A DNA stretch of 25,597 nucleotides from Verrucomicrobia bacterium UBA1200 (lineage in GTDB: Bacteria > Verrucomicrobiota > Kiritimatiellia > RFP12 > UBA1067): assembly GCA_002309765.1 (NCBI GenBank), contig DBXY01000015.1, forward strand, positions 40,003 to 65,599, written 5' to 3'. Numbering within the stretch: position 1 is the first letter of the stretch; every line of letters begins with the position of its first letter. The position numbers were made by a program, and so were the translations under genes. Below the pieces are notes generated by a model that was not told the DNA's origin, did not search any database, and worked only from the letters and a program-made list of their open reading frames with translations. Below are positions 8,813-16,373 of the stretch, in pieces.

Positions 8813-10717
8813 ATGAAAAAATGTTTGGCTGTTTTGTTTGCGTGTTCGGCGGCTGCCGCCTTTGCGGAACCTAACGCCGTGCCGGCTTATGGCGAGGTTA
8901 AGCTGAAAGGGCCGATGGGCGAACGGTTGGAGACGATGATTAAAAACCACGTGATCGCCACCGACACCGAGTACATCACCGCGCCGTTCTTGGAAAAGAC
9001 CGAACGCCACGGCTGGTGGCAGACCGAGTTTTGGGGCAAGTACATGCACGCCGCCGTGCCGTTCTGGACCTACACCGGCGATGACGGGTTAAAGCGTAAG
9101 ATTGACGCCGGTTTGGCCAACATTCTGGCCTCGCAGGAGCCATCGGGATATATCGGAAATTATCCGGACGAGTTGCGTTGCGGCGAGGGCTGGGACGTGT
9201 GGGGCATGAAGTACACTATGATGGGGCTGATGCACTATTACGACGGCACCGGTGACAAAAAGGCTTTGGAAGCCTGCGGCAGGGTGTGCGATTATCTGAT
9301 CGGCCAGCTTGGTCCGGAAGGAATACGCGGTTACCACCTCTACAAAAGCGGCAATTGGGCTGGATACGCCAGTTCCTCGGTGCTTGAGCCGGTGGTGTGG
9401 TTGTACAAGCGGACCAAGGAACAGAAGTGGTTGGATTTCGCGACATATCTGGTCAAAGACATGACCGAGGCCGAAGACGGGCCGAGGCTGCTGGATCTGG
9501 CGTTGAAGGGGGTTTCGGTGGCCGACCGCAATAACCCGGAGTACGGATTGAAGCCGGACGAAAAACGCGGTTACGTGATGAAGCGCAACCGCTCCAAAGC
9601 TTACGAGATGATGAGTTGCTATCAGGGGTTGATTGAGTATTACGAAGTCACCGGGCGCGAGGAGCTGTTAAAGGCTGCGGTGGCATCGGTGGACCAGATC
9701 ATCCGCGACGAAATCAATCTCGCCGGCGGCAGCGCGTGCTCTGAATCGTGGTTCCACGGCGCGACGAAACAACAGTTCCCGTATGTGCGGTTGCAGGAGA
9801 CCTGCGTGGTCACCACCTGGATGCGGCTGGTGGAAAAACTGCTTACCGTCACCGGTGACCCCAAATACGCCGACGAGCTGGAACGGGCGTTTTACAACAT
9901 CTATCTGGCCTCGATGAACCGAGACGCCACCGAGTTTGCGGCCTACACGCCGCTCAACGGTTACCGTTACCGCGGCCACCACCATTGCTATATGCACACC
10001 AACTGCTGTAATGCCAACGGCCCGCGCGGTTTCTTGGCGTTTCTGCGGGCATTTCTGCAGGCCAACGGCGACCGGGCGATTATGAATTTCTACGCTTCCG
10101 GGAAGCAGAAAATCACCCTGCCGAAAACCGGCGAACCGGTGATTTTCGAGACCTACACCGAATATCCCAAAAAGGGTTATGTTCGTATTGTAAACCATAC
10201 CGCCAAAAGTTCGCCTTTTACGCTGTCGCTGCGTGTTCCGGCTTGGTGCGCCAGAGCTACGGTTAAGGTCAACGGCCAGCAGGTTGACGCCCAATCGGTC
10301 AAGGCGGGGAGTTATTGCAACATCAGCCGCGATTGGAAGATTGGCGATGTTGTGGAAGCGGATTTTGAGCTTACGCTGAGAGTGCATGAGCTTGACCACT
10401 ATGTGGCGTTCACCCGCGGCCCGGTGCTGCTGGCGCGAGATTCCCGCTTTAATGACGGACCGCTTGACGAGGTAATCCGCCGAGGGATGGTCACCAAAGA
10501 CCGGCCTCCGCAATACTTCCAGCAGGTCCGCAGTCCGTCCGACGACATTTGGATGACCTTCTCCGCCACCATTCCGCTCGGCTCGCATCATGAGAACCCG
10601 GAAGGCTTCAATTGGCCGGAGATTCGTTTTTGCGACTACGCTTCGGCGGGCAATCTTTGGCAACCGTCCAACTCCTACCGGGTGTGGTTCCCGGTGGAAT
10701 ACAATCTGGGCGAGTAA
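8813..10717 (+). CDS. Secreted GH127-superfamily (DUF1680) glycoside hydrolase
   Basis: A 634-residue protein. An upstream in-frame TTG at 8792 is possible, but ATG 8813 is preferred because AAGGAGG (8798-8804) lies 8 bp before it. It also starts a classic signal peptide, MKKCLAVLFACSAAAAFA, with cleavage before EPN. The helical barrel carries the superfamily's zinc-thiolate site: QETC with E329 and C331, and TNCCNANGPRG with C398 and C399. These correspond to the ETC and CC elements of the first GH127-type protein of this operon, but the pocket sequence after CC differs (NANGPRG against PPN), so the substrate probably differs too. The C-terminal third is beta-sandwich-like. The gene is last in the run and ends at a strong terminator. 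Beta-L-arabinofuranosidase activity is likely for the superfamily, not proven here. Confidence 0.87.
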   Translation: MKKCLAVLFACSAAAAFAEPNAVPAYGEVKLKGPMGERLETMIKNHVIATDTEYITAPFLEKTERHGWWQTEFWGKYMHAAVPFWTYTGDDGLKRKIDAGLANILASQEPSGYIGNYPDELRCGEGWDVWGMKYTMMGLMHYYDGTGDKKALEACGRVCDYLIGQLGPEGIRGYHLYKSGNWAGYASSSVLEPVVWLYKRTKEQKWLDFATYLVKDMTEAEDGPRLLDLALKGVSVADRNNPEYGLKPDEKRGYVMKRNRSKAYEMMSCYQGLIEYYEVTGREELLKAAVASVDQIIRDEINLAGGSACSESWFHGATKQQFPYVRLQETCVVTTWMRLVEKLLTVTGDPKYADELERAFYNIYLASMNRDATEFAAYTPLNGYRYRGHHHCYMHTNCCNANGPRGFLAFLRAFLQANGDRAIMNFYASGKQKITLPKTGEPVIFETYTEYPKKGYVRIVNHTAKSSPFTLSLRVPAWCARATVKVNGQQVDAQSVKAGSYCNISRDWKIGDVVEADFELTLRVHELDHYVAFTRGPVLLARDSRFNDGPLDEVIRRGMVTKDRPPQYFQQVRSPSDDIWMTFSATIPLGSHHENPEGFNWPEIRFCDYASAGNLWQPSNSYRVWFPVEYNLGE

Positions 10718-10723
10718 CGTTGG

Positions 10724-10756
10724 GCGCATCCGGGGTGATTCCCGGATGCGCTTTTT
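10724..10756 (+). terminator. Intrinsic terminator of the plus-strand hydrolase operon
   Basis: A perfect 11-bp stem, GCGCATCCGGG (10724-10734) pairing with CCCGGATGCGC (10741-10751), has a 6-nt loop and is followed by TTTTT. There is no T-run on the opposite strand, so it serves the plus-strand operon. The converging minus-strand gene stops 4 bp further on. Confidence 0.94.
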
Positions 10757-10759
10757 GTA

Positions 10760-13700
10760 TTACAGCATATTCTTCAAGGCCACGTAGTCAATCTTGCCGG
10801 TGGCCAGCAACGGGATCTCCTGGATTTGGTGGAAGTTGGCCAGTTTGGGAATCCAGAGGTTCGGGATGCCGTTGGCGCGGAGTTTAGCGCAAAGCGTCTC
10901 CGCAGTGCCAGCGGCGGCGGTGTAGAATACCGCGAGGATGTCCGCGTCGGTCTGGGCATCGCGTCCTCCCGCCACCGCCACGCAAGGACCGGCGTTCTCC
11001 AGCCCGGCCCGCAGCGCCGCCTCCACGGCCCCGTGGGGAACCATTTCCGCGCCGATCTTGCTGAAACGCGACAGCCGGTCGGTCAGGAAAATGAAACCGT
11101 CGCTGTCAACTTTCGCAATGTCGCCGGTGTTGTACCATCCGTCATGTATGGCTTCGGCGGTACGTTCGGGATCATTCAAGTAACGGTTCATCACATTCGG
11201 CCCTTTGACCAGCATCAGCCCGGATTCGTTCACGCCGCACGGCGCCCCGGTCTCCGGGTTAACAATCTTGACCGCCACGTTGGGCAGAGGACGCCCAATA
11301 CTGCCCGGTTTGTTGCCGATTACTTTTTCCCGCGCCAGACGCTGGTTGGGAAGCGACAGCGCCGCTACCGGCGACAGTTCGGTCGCGCCGAATCCCTCCA
11401 GCGGGCGGATCCCGAAATCCCGCTCGAACGCATCCGCCTGCGCGGGGTTCAGCTTTTCACCGCCGGCAACAACGATTCGCAACGAAGACAGATCTTCACG
11501 GGTTGCTTTGCGGGCAAGTGTTTGCAGCAGGGTAGGGGTAGAAATCATCAACGTAACGCGGTTCTTGCGAATAGTGTCGATAATTTTTGCCGTTTGCAAG
11601 GGATTGGGGTGGCAGACGATACTGACATTGACCAGCAACGGCACCCATACGCATACCAAATAACCGAAGGAGTGGAACAGCGGCAACGAACCCAACAGCA
11701 AGTCGGTCTTGGAAAAATTGAGCAGCGGCGGTATGGATTCAAGATCGCCGAGCAGGTTGGCGTGGGTAAGCACCACGCCTTTTGGGATACCGGTGGAACC
11801 GGATGAGAAAATCACGCACGCTTCGGCTTGGGGGTCGCGGTTTTTGCATAGCCACCGCGCCGGGGCGAATGCGGCCAACAGAAACGCTTTCACTTTTTCG
11901 ATGGCGGTAAAATGTGTGGCCAGCTCTTCAAGGGTGACGAACCTCACCGGCAGTTCTGGCAGTGTGATTTTTTCGAGCACCTTATTGGAGGTTATCACGG
12001 TTTTGATGCCGCTCGTGGACACCGCTGAGAGCAGCATTTGCGGCGCAATGGTGTGGTTCAGGTTAACCGCGCATTTACCGGTTATGGTAAGTGCCGCGTT
12101 GACGGTGATACCGGCAACGGTGGTTGGCAGCAGCACACCCACGCGGGGTTCGTCGCGCAGTTCGGCATTAAGCCGCTTGCCGAGCATAATCGCGGCGGTG
12201 AGCAGTTGCGCGAAATTCATGCGCATCCCCAGAGTGTCAGAAATGATATGGCGGAAGAAGTGGCGGCGGGCGTTGGCGATGAACCGGTTTCCCAGAGTCT
12301 GTCCGCTGCGGGTTGCGTCGGCGGTGGCGGTGTCGGCCGCCAGCTCCATCACGGCCTCGCGGGCTTCGTAAGCCGTGGCGTTCGGCGGCAGCGGTTTGCC
12401 GATATTGATAACCACCCGGCGGCGACCGAAATGGCGGGGGAACCGCAGTCCCGGCTCGCCGTTGGCGTTCTTGCAGCTGAAGATGCTGCCCCAGAGATTG
12501 GACATGTGGATCGGGATGACCGGCGCGCCGGTGCCTTCGGCAATTTTCTCGAACCCTTTATGGAAGGTTTCTATATCCCCGGTCCGGGTCAGCCGCCCCT
12601 CCGGCCAGATGGCCAGCAACTCGCCGTTTTTGAGCGATTGTTGCGCCGCCCGAATTGACTGCACCAGTTTGCGCGGACCGTCTGTCGTGTGGATCAGGAT
12701 CGCGCCGATGAAATTGAAAACCAATCGGCACCATGTCCAGTCGCCGTAGATTTCACGGGACATCACATAACGGATCGGGCGCTGGGTAATGGCCTGAATC
12801 AGCACGCAATCGCTATATGCGGTGTGGTTCATCACCACCATCGCTCCGCCGGATACCGGAAGGTTCTCCATGCCTTTGATTTCCACCTTGTACACGCAAT
12901 GGGTCAGCATAGTGACGGCAAACCGGAGCGACTGGTAGGAAAGCCGCCAGAACGCCCAGAGCGCGACCAGCAGCGTGCCAAACCCGGACAGTGCCAGCAG
13001 CCAATTTGCTCCGAGACCCAGCACTTTGGCAAAGAGATAGACCAATCCCGCCGCTAGGATCATCGCCACGCAGCTTGCGAACTCCACCGCGCCGAAAATC
13101 TCGCCGCGCCGTTCCGCCGGGGCTTCGCTCTGCAGATGGGTGGTCATCGGAACAATCCAGCACCCCGCGCCGAATCCGGCCAGCACCAGCAATATGCCGG
13201 AAACGATCCAGGTGTGCGCCAGCGCCAGAACGAGCGTTCCGGCGGAGAGCAACAGAACGCCCCAGGGAATCACGCCACTTTCCAGCCGGTGGGTGGAAAC
13301 CTTGGCGGTGAACCATGAGCCGAGCGCGATTCCGACCGCGAGGAAGAAGAAGAGGTAACCGCCGTATTCCACGGTCAGCCCCATCGACTGTTCGGCGAAC
13401 AGTACCAGATTCTGCTGGAACAACGCCGCCACGGCGTTGAACAGCACGCTGCCCCAGGCCGCGCGCCACAGCCAGGTGTTTCCGCGCACGGCGCGGAACG
13501 CCGCCACGGTATCAGGAACCATCAGAGCGGAGCGCAGCGTTACTCTGGCGGCGGGGTTTTGCGCCGGGACCCGGTCGATTCGGTAGGCCGAGAAAAGCCC
13601 GTAAACCGAGAGCGCCGCGCCGACCGCCAGAACGCCGTAACAGTTAAATCCGCAGAAAGTGGTCAGTAGCGACGGGATAAACAGTCCGACGATGATGCCA

Positions 13701-14134
13701 AGATAGGTGAAAGCGGTCATCTTGCCGTTCGCCGCCGCCAGATCGGTTTCGTCCACCAGTTCCGGCACGATGCCGCGTTTTACCGGACCGAACAGGGTGC
13801 TTTGGGTGGCCAGTAGGAAAACCATCGAGTAGATCGGCCAGGCGCGTTCGGACGCTAACGCCGGAAAGGCCAGCAACATCAGCGAAAGTTCCGCCCATTT
13901 GGCCGTAATGACCAGCGAGCGCTTGCTGTGGCGGTCGGCCAACGCCCCTGCGATGTTGGAGAACAGCACGAACGGCAGCACCAACAATACGGTGGCAAAC
14001 GCTAGTGCGTCGGGCAGGCTTTGCTTAAGCACCGAAGAGGCGAAAATCACGGCAACCATTTTAAACAGGTTGTCGTTTAGGGCGCCAATCGTCTGCGCCC
14101 GGTTCAGCCATTTGAATGAAGTCTGGTTCAACAT
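10760..14134 (-). CDS. aas: LplT-Aas fusion: MFS lysophospholipid flippase + PlsC-type acyltransferase + acyl-ACP synthetase
   Basis: The 1124-residue protein joins three activities for rescue of lysophospholipids at the inner membrane. Residues 1 to about 400 are a 12-helix MFS transporter like LplT. About 415-620 are a 1-acyl-glycerophosphate acyltransferase-type domain with NHTAYSD (H437, D442 of the HX4D motif) and EGRLTRTG. The C-terminal half is an adenylate-forming acyl-ACP/CoA synthetase with SSGSTGIPKG, GFGATELSP, YNTGD and LLATGKIDY. The summed length matches LplT plus Aas of E. coli, which are separate adjacent genes there; fused forms are known in other bacteria. ATG 14134 is chosen over an upstream ATG at 14200 because AAAGGA (14143-14148) lies 8 bp before it and a sigma-54 promoter lies between the two. 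Confidence 0.93.
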   Translation of the reverse strand: MLNQTSFKWLNRAQTIGALNDNLFKMVAVIFASSVLKQSLPDALAFATVLLVLPFVLFSNIAGALADRHSKRSLVITAKWAELSLMLLAFPALASERAWPIYSMVFLLATQSTLFGPVKRGIVPELVDETDLAAANGKMTAFTYLGIIVGLFIPSLLTTFCGFNCYGVLAVGAALSVYGLFSAYRIDRVPAQNPAARVTLRSALMVPDTVAAFRAVRGNTWLWRAAWGSVLFNAVAALFQQNLVLFAEQSMGLTVEYGGYLFFFLAVGIALGSWFTAKVSTHRLESGVIPWGVLLLSAGTLVLALAHTWIVSGILLVLAGFGAGCWIVPMTTHLQSEAPAERRGEIFGAVEFASCVAMILAAGLVYLFAKVLGLGANWLLALSGFGTLLVALWAFWRLSYQSLRFAVTMLTHCVYKVEIKGMENLPVSGGAMVVMNHTAYSDCVLIQAITQRPIRYVMSREIYGDWTWCRLVFNFIGAILIHTTDGPRKLVQSIRAAQQSLKNGELLAIWPEGRLTRTGDIETFHKGFEKIAEGTGAPVIPIHMSNLWGSIFSCKNANGEPGLRFPRHFGRRRVVINIGKPLPPNATAYEAREAVMELAADTATADATRSGQTLGNRFIANARRHFFRHIISDTLGMRMNFAQLLTAAIMLGKRLNAELRDEPRVGVLLPTTVAGITVNAALTITGKCAVNLNHTIAPQMLLSAVSTSGIKTVITSNKVLEKITLPELPVRFVTLEELATHFTAIEKVKAFLLAAFAPARWLCKNRDPQAEACVIFSSGSTGIPKGVVLTHANLLGDLESIPPLLNFSKTDLLLGSLPLFHSFGYLVCVWVPLLVNVSIVCHPNPLQTAKIIDTIRKNRVTLMISTPTLLQTLARKATREDLSSLRIVVAGGEKLNPAQADAFERDFGIRPLEGFGATELSPVAALSLPNQRLAREKVIGNKPGSIGRPLPNVAVKIVNPETGAPCGVNESGLMLVKGPNVMNRYLNDPERTAEAIHDGWYNTGDIAKVDSDGFIFLTDRLSRFSKIGAEMVPHGAVEAALRAGLENAGPCVAVAGGRDAQTDADILAVFYTAAAGTAETLCAKLRANGIPNLWIPKLANFHQIQEIPLLATGKIDYVALKNML

Positions 14135-14168
14135 GGTACAAATCCTTTCATTGAAAACAAAAATCTTT

Positions 14169-14184
14169 TGCAAACGGTGTGCCA
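14169..14184 (-). promoter_or_regulatory. Sigma-54 (-24/-12) promoter of the LplT-Aas fusion gene
   Basis: Read on the minus strand the site is TGGCACACCGTTTGCA. It matches the consensus TGGCACRNNNNTTGCW at every specified position, with correct GG and GC spacing. Transcription would begin near 14158, giving a leader of about 24 nt that contains the Shine-Dalgarno site AAAGGA. The gene for a GAFTGA-bearing sigma-54 activator is the next gene upstream on the same strand. The perfect match plus context makes this the best-supported regulatory site in the window. Confidence 0.88.
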
Positions 14185-14256
14185 AAGCAAAATGCCGCAA
14201 ATAATCGCGTTTTTGCCGCCGTTACCGGCATTTGTGGCATCGTTTAGTATATTAAT

Positions 14257-14304
14257 GCTTGGATTGTACTGCAAAATATGCATGATGAATGTGCAAAAAT
14301 TGGA
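14257..14304. promoter_or_regulatory. Possible upstream activator site (TGCA-rich cluster)
   Basis: Between the activator gene and the sigma-54 promoter lie three TGCA tetramers (14270, 14279, 14292). Two of them sit in TGCAAAA direct repeats 22 bp apart, roughly two helical turns. TTGGATT also occurs twice (14259 and 14300). The distance of about 90-110 bp upstream of the promoter suits enhancer sites of sigma-54 activators. The motif is short and AT-rich, so this is tentative. Confidence 0.3.
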
Positions 14305-15780
14305 TTACGCCTGGTTGATAAGCCGTTTTACCGTCCGCCAGTCGGTTTGGGTGATCTCGGCGACTTTACCGTAGGATTTGTGCCGGTTGTAGAGGCGGCG
14401 GCAGTACCAGGAGCCGAGTTGTTCAATGGAGAAGGTCCCGTTGGCGAGTTCGTTGGGGAAATCGCCGTTAGCGTTGTTATCTTGCAGAGATGGATCGCCG
14501 GGGTAGGAGCCGGTTAACAGCACGGAGCGGACCGCCTGTTCCAATTCGCGCACGTTGCCCGGCCAGGGGTAGTTGTCGCCCACGCCGTTGGTTATCCGCT
14601 CGACGGTGGGTGCGACAAGCGGGCCGGACTGTTCCCCGGCGATGCGGGATAGGATTGAGGAAGTGAGCAATTCCAGTTCGGTGGGGTTTTCCGCGATCCG
14701 TTGGCGGAGCGGTGGCAGTTCGATCCGGTCGGAACACAGTCGGTAGAAGAAGTCGTTTCTCAGTCGGCCTTCCCTGCGTTCCTCCGAAAGCTCCCGGTTG
14801 GTGGCGGCAATCACCCGTCCGCCGAACCGGAGTTTGTTGTGCGATCCGACCGGGGAGAACTCCCGTTCCTGAAGCACCTGGAGCAGTTTGATTTGGATCG
14901 GTTCGGAGACCTCGCCGATTTCATCGAGGAAAATCGCCCCGTACGGGCTGCATCGGGCGAACACCCCGTCGTGGTTCTCTACCGCTCCGGTGAACGCGCC
15001 CTTCTTGTGCCCGAAGAGTTCCGACTCGATCAACTGTTCCGAAAACTGGGAAAGGTTGACGGAGATGAAAGCTCGCGTGAAATTGTCTGAGAACCGTCGC
15101 TTCTCGGCATCGTAGGGGATAAAGCCGGATTTGCCGAGCGCCGCCGCCGCCGCGCCTTTGCCGGTGCCGGTTTCGCCGAGCAGCAGGGTCGAGAAATCCT
15201 CAAGCCTGCCGTACAGGACATTGATGTAGGTTTGGGTGTCGTGGGTGAAAATGTTTCGCCAGAGCTGCATCCGCAACCGTTTCATGCAGGCACTGTCGCC
15301 GACCAGCTGTTGGGCGATGAAATAAAACGCCCTTCGCAGTTGGAAAAAGAACCCGATATCGAGTTGGGCGTCTTTTGGGGTAATACCGTAACCCAACAAC
15401 CGTTGGAACATTGCGTGGGTGCAGGGCGCGGAGACGATTTCGCCGGGGCTTTGCGCCTGTTGGACAATCATCCGGTCCATGTCGTTCAGATTAAGGTGGA
15501 AAACCAGGAACAGCAGCCCGATTTGCAGGCACTTTGCGTCATCGGCGGGGTAGAGCCGGATATCCGCCGCACCGTTGCGCTCCAACTCATCCACCCGGTG
15601 TTGCAGGTCGTCCAGCAAACACACCACGGCGTCGTCCAACCGGATATTTGAATCAACAGGCTGTCCGGCGGCCAACAAGTCTGACGCAATCCGTTCGTCA
15701 CTGAACGGATTGGCAAAGGCTGATTGGGTCAGCCGTTGGAAAAAATCGCGGTTTGCGGCGGAGAGTTTTACGCTTGCCAT
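14305..15780 (-). CDS. Sigma-54-dependent transcriptional activator (AAA+ enhancer-binding protein)
   Basis: A 491-residue bacterial enhancer-binding protein that would use ATP to open sigma-54 promoters. The AAA+ domain has Walker A GETGTGKG (K208), the sigma-54-contacting loop GAFTGA (261-266), Walker B IFLDEIGE (D286, E287), an arginine-finger region NDFFYRL and the WPGNVREL motif. The C-terminal 40 residues (YGKVAEITQTDWRTVKRLI) form a Fis-type DNA-binding helix-turn-helix. The first 170 residues are not a recognisable receiver, GAF or PAS domain and form an unidentified, helix-rich sensory region. The start is supported by GCGAGGT 9-15 bp before ATG 15780. It lies directly upstream of the sigma-54 promoter of the LplT-Aas gene on the same strand, its most probable target. 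Confidence 0.93.
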   Translation of the reverse strand: MASVKLSAANRDFFQRLTQSAFANPFSDERIASDLLAAGQPVDSNIRLDDAVVCLLDDLQHRVDELERNGAADIRLYPADDAKCLQIGLLFLVFHLNLNDMDRMIVQQAQSPGEIVSAPCTHAMFQRLLGYGITPKDAQLDIGFFFQLRRAFYFIAQQLVGDSACMKRLRMQLWRNIFTHDTQTYINVLYGRLEDFSTLLLGETGTGKGAAAAALGKSGFIPYDAEKRRFSDNFTRAFISVNLSQFSEQLIESELFGHKKGAFTGAVENHDGVFARCSPYGAIFLDEIGEVSEPIQIKLLQVLQEREFSPVGSHNKLRFGGRVIAATNRELSEERREGRLRNDFFYRLCSDRIELPPLRQRIAENPTELELLTSSILSRIAGEQSGPLVAPTVERITNGVGDNYPWPGNVRELEQAVRSVLLTGSYPGDPSLQDNNANGDFPNELANGTFSIEQLGSWYCRRLYNRHKSYGKVAEITQTDWRTVKRLINQA

Positions 15781-15867
15781 GGTTCACTACCTCGCTTTCG
15801 TCAACTAATTTACCAAAAACAGCGGGAAAAGTGAAGCGGCAAATGCCGGTTGCAAAAAATGGGCAAC

Positions 15868-16336
15868 TGTCCAGTTTTATTTGTTATGTTGACACTTGTT
15901 TTCCAAATCGAGAAAGGAAAGCAGGTGACATGAGGGACAAAAAACGTTATAGTGAGGCGTTCAAACAGAAAGTCATGAAAGAGCTTCGGGACGGGACGCG
16001 GAAGACGGTGCTCTCGGCGATCCGCCCCGAACTTCACAAGGCCGGGATCGGGTGCAACCGCCTAGGCACGCTGCTGAAACGCGAGGGCCTGCTCGTTGAG
16101 AGGCGAAGGGTATTCCACTGCTTGCCGCAAGACGATGCAGAACCCGTCGCTCGCGCCGTCGCCGAACCTCGTCAAGGACATGGACTTCGACAGGCCCGTC
16201 CTGCCGCTTTCTGCACCGCCCCTTCGGGGACGCCCGTTTGTCCGTGCGGAACAGCGCAGCAGGGGTGAAAGTCACGCCTTGTCGTCAAGCAACACAACTC
16301 AACAACGAAGTGTCAACTTTAAGCGGGGACTTGACA
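15868..16336. mobile_element. Decayed, internally deleted IS3-family-like element
   Basis: Imperfect terminal inverted repeats of about 30 bp bound 469 bp. The left end begins TGTCCAGT and the right end, read in reverse, begins TGTCAAGT. Both contain the perfect 10-bp pair GTTGACACTT (15888-15897) and AAGTGTCAAC (16308-16317). Inside are frameshifted fragments of IS3-type OrfA and OrfB. Complete IS3 elements are about 1.2-1.5 kb, so about two thirds is missing. No convincing target-site duplication is visible. Confidence 0.72.
15930..16336 (+). pseudogene. IS3-type transposase remnant (OrfA start fused to OrfB fragments)
   Basis: ATG 15930 follows GCAGGTGAC and starts MRDKKRYSEAFKQKVMKEL, an IS3 OrfA helix-turn-helix beginning. 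After about 28 residues the frame jumps to an OrfB-like part, HKAGIGCNRLGTLLKREGLL (compare the HTH_21 region). The next OrfB-like piece, PSPNLVKDMDFDRP, is in another frame (from about 16096). It corresponds to the segment just before the DDE domain. The whole DDE catalytic core is absent, so the product cannot transpose by itself. The identity rests on motif resemblance, not on a search. Confidence 0.7.
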
Positions 16337-16373
16337 ATTAGATTCCGCACGTTTTGTCACCCTGGAAAAACGC

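Noticed and set aside
9668..10729. 353-codon minus-strand open frame
   Set aside because: It is antisense to the second GH127-type gene. It runs through the operon terminator and lacks protein-like features.
14135..14200. Upstream start (ATG 14200) for the LplT-Aas fusion
   Set aside because: It would place the sigma-54 promoter inside the coding region and add a charged 22-residue tail not usual for LplT. ATG 14134 has a good Shine-Dalgarno site.
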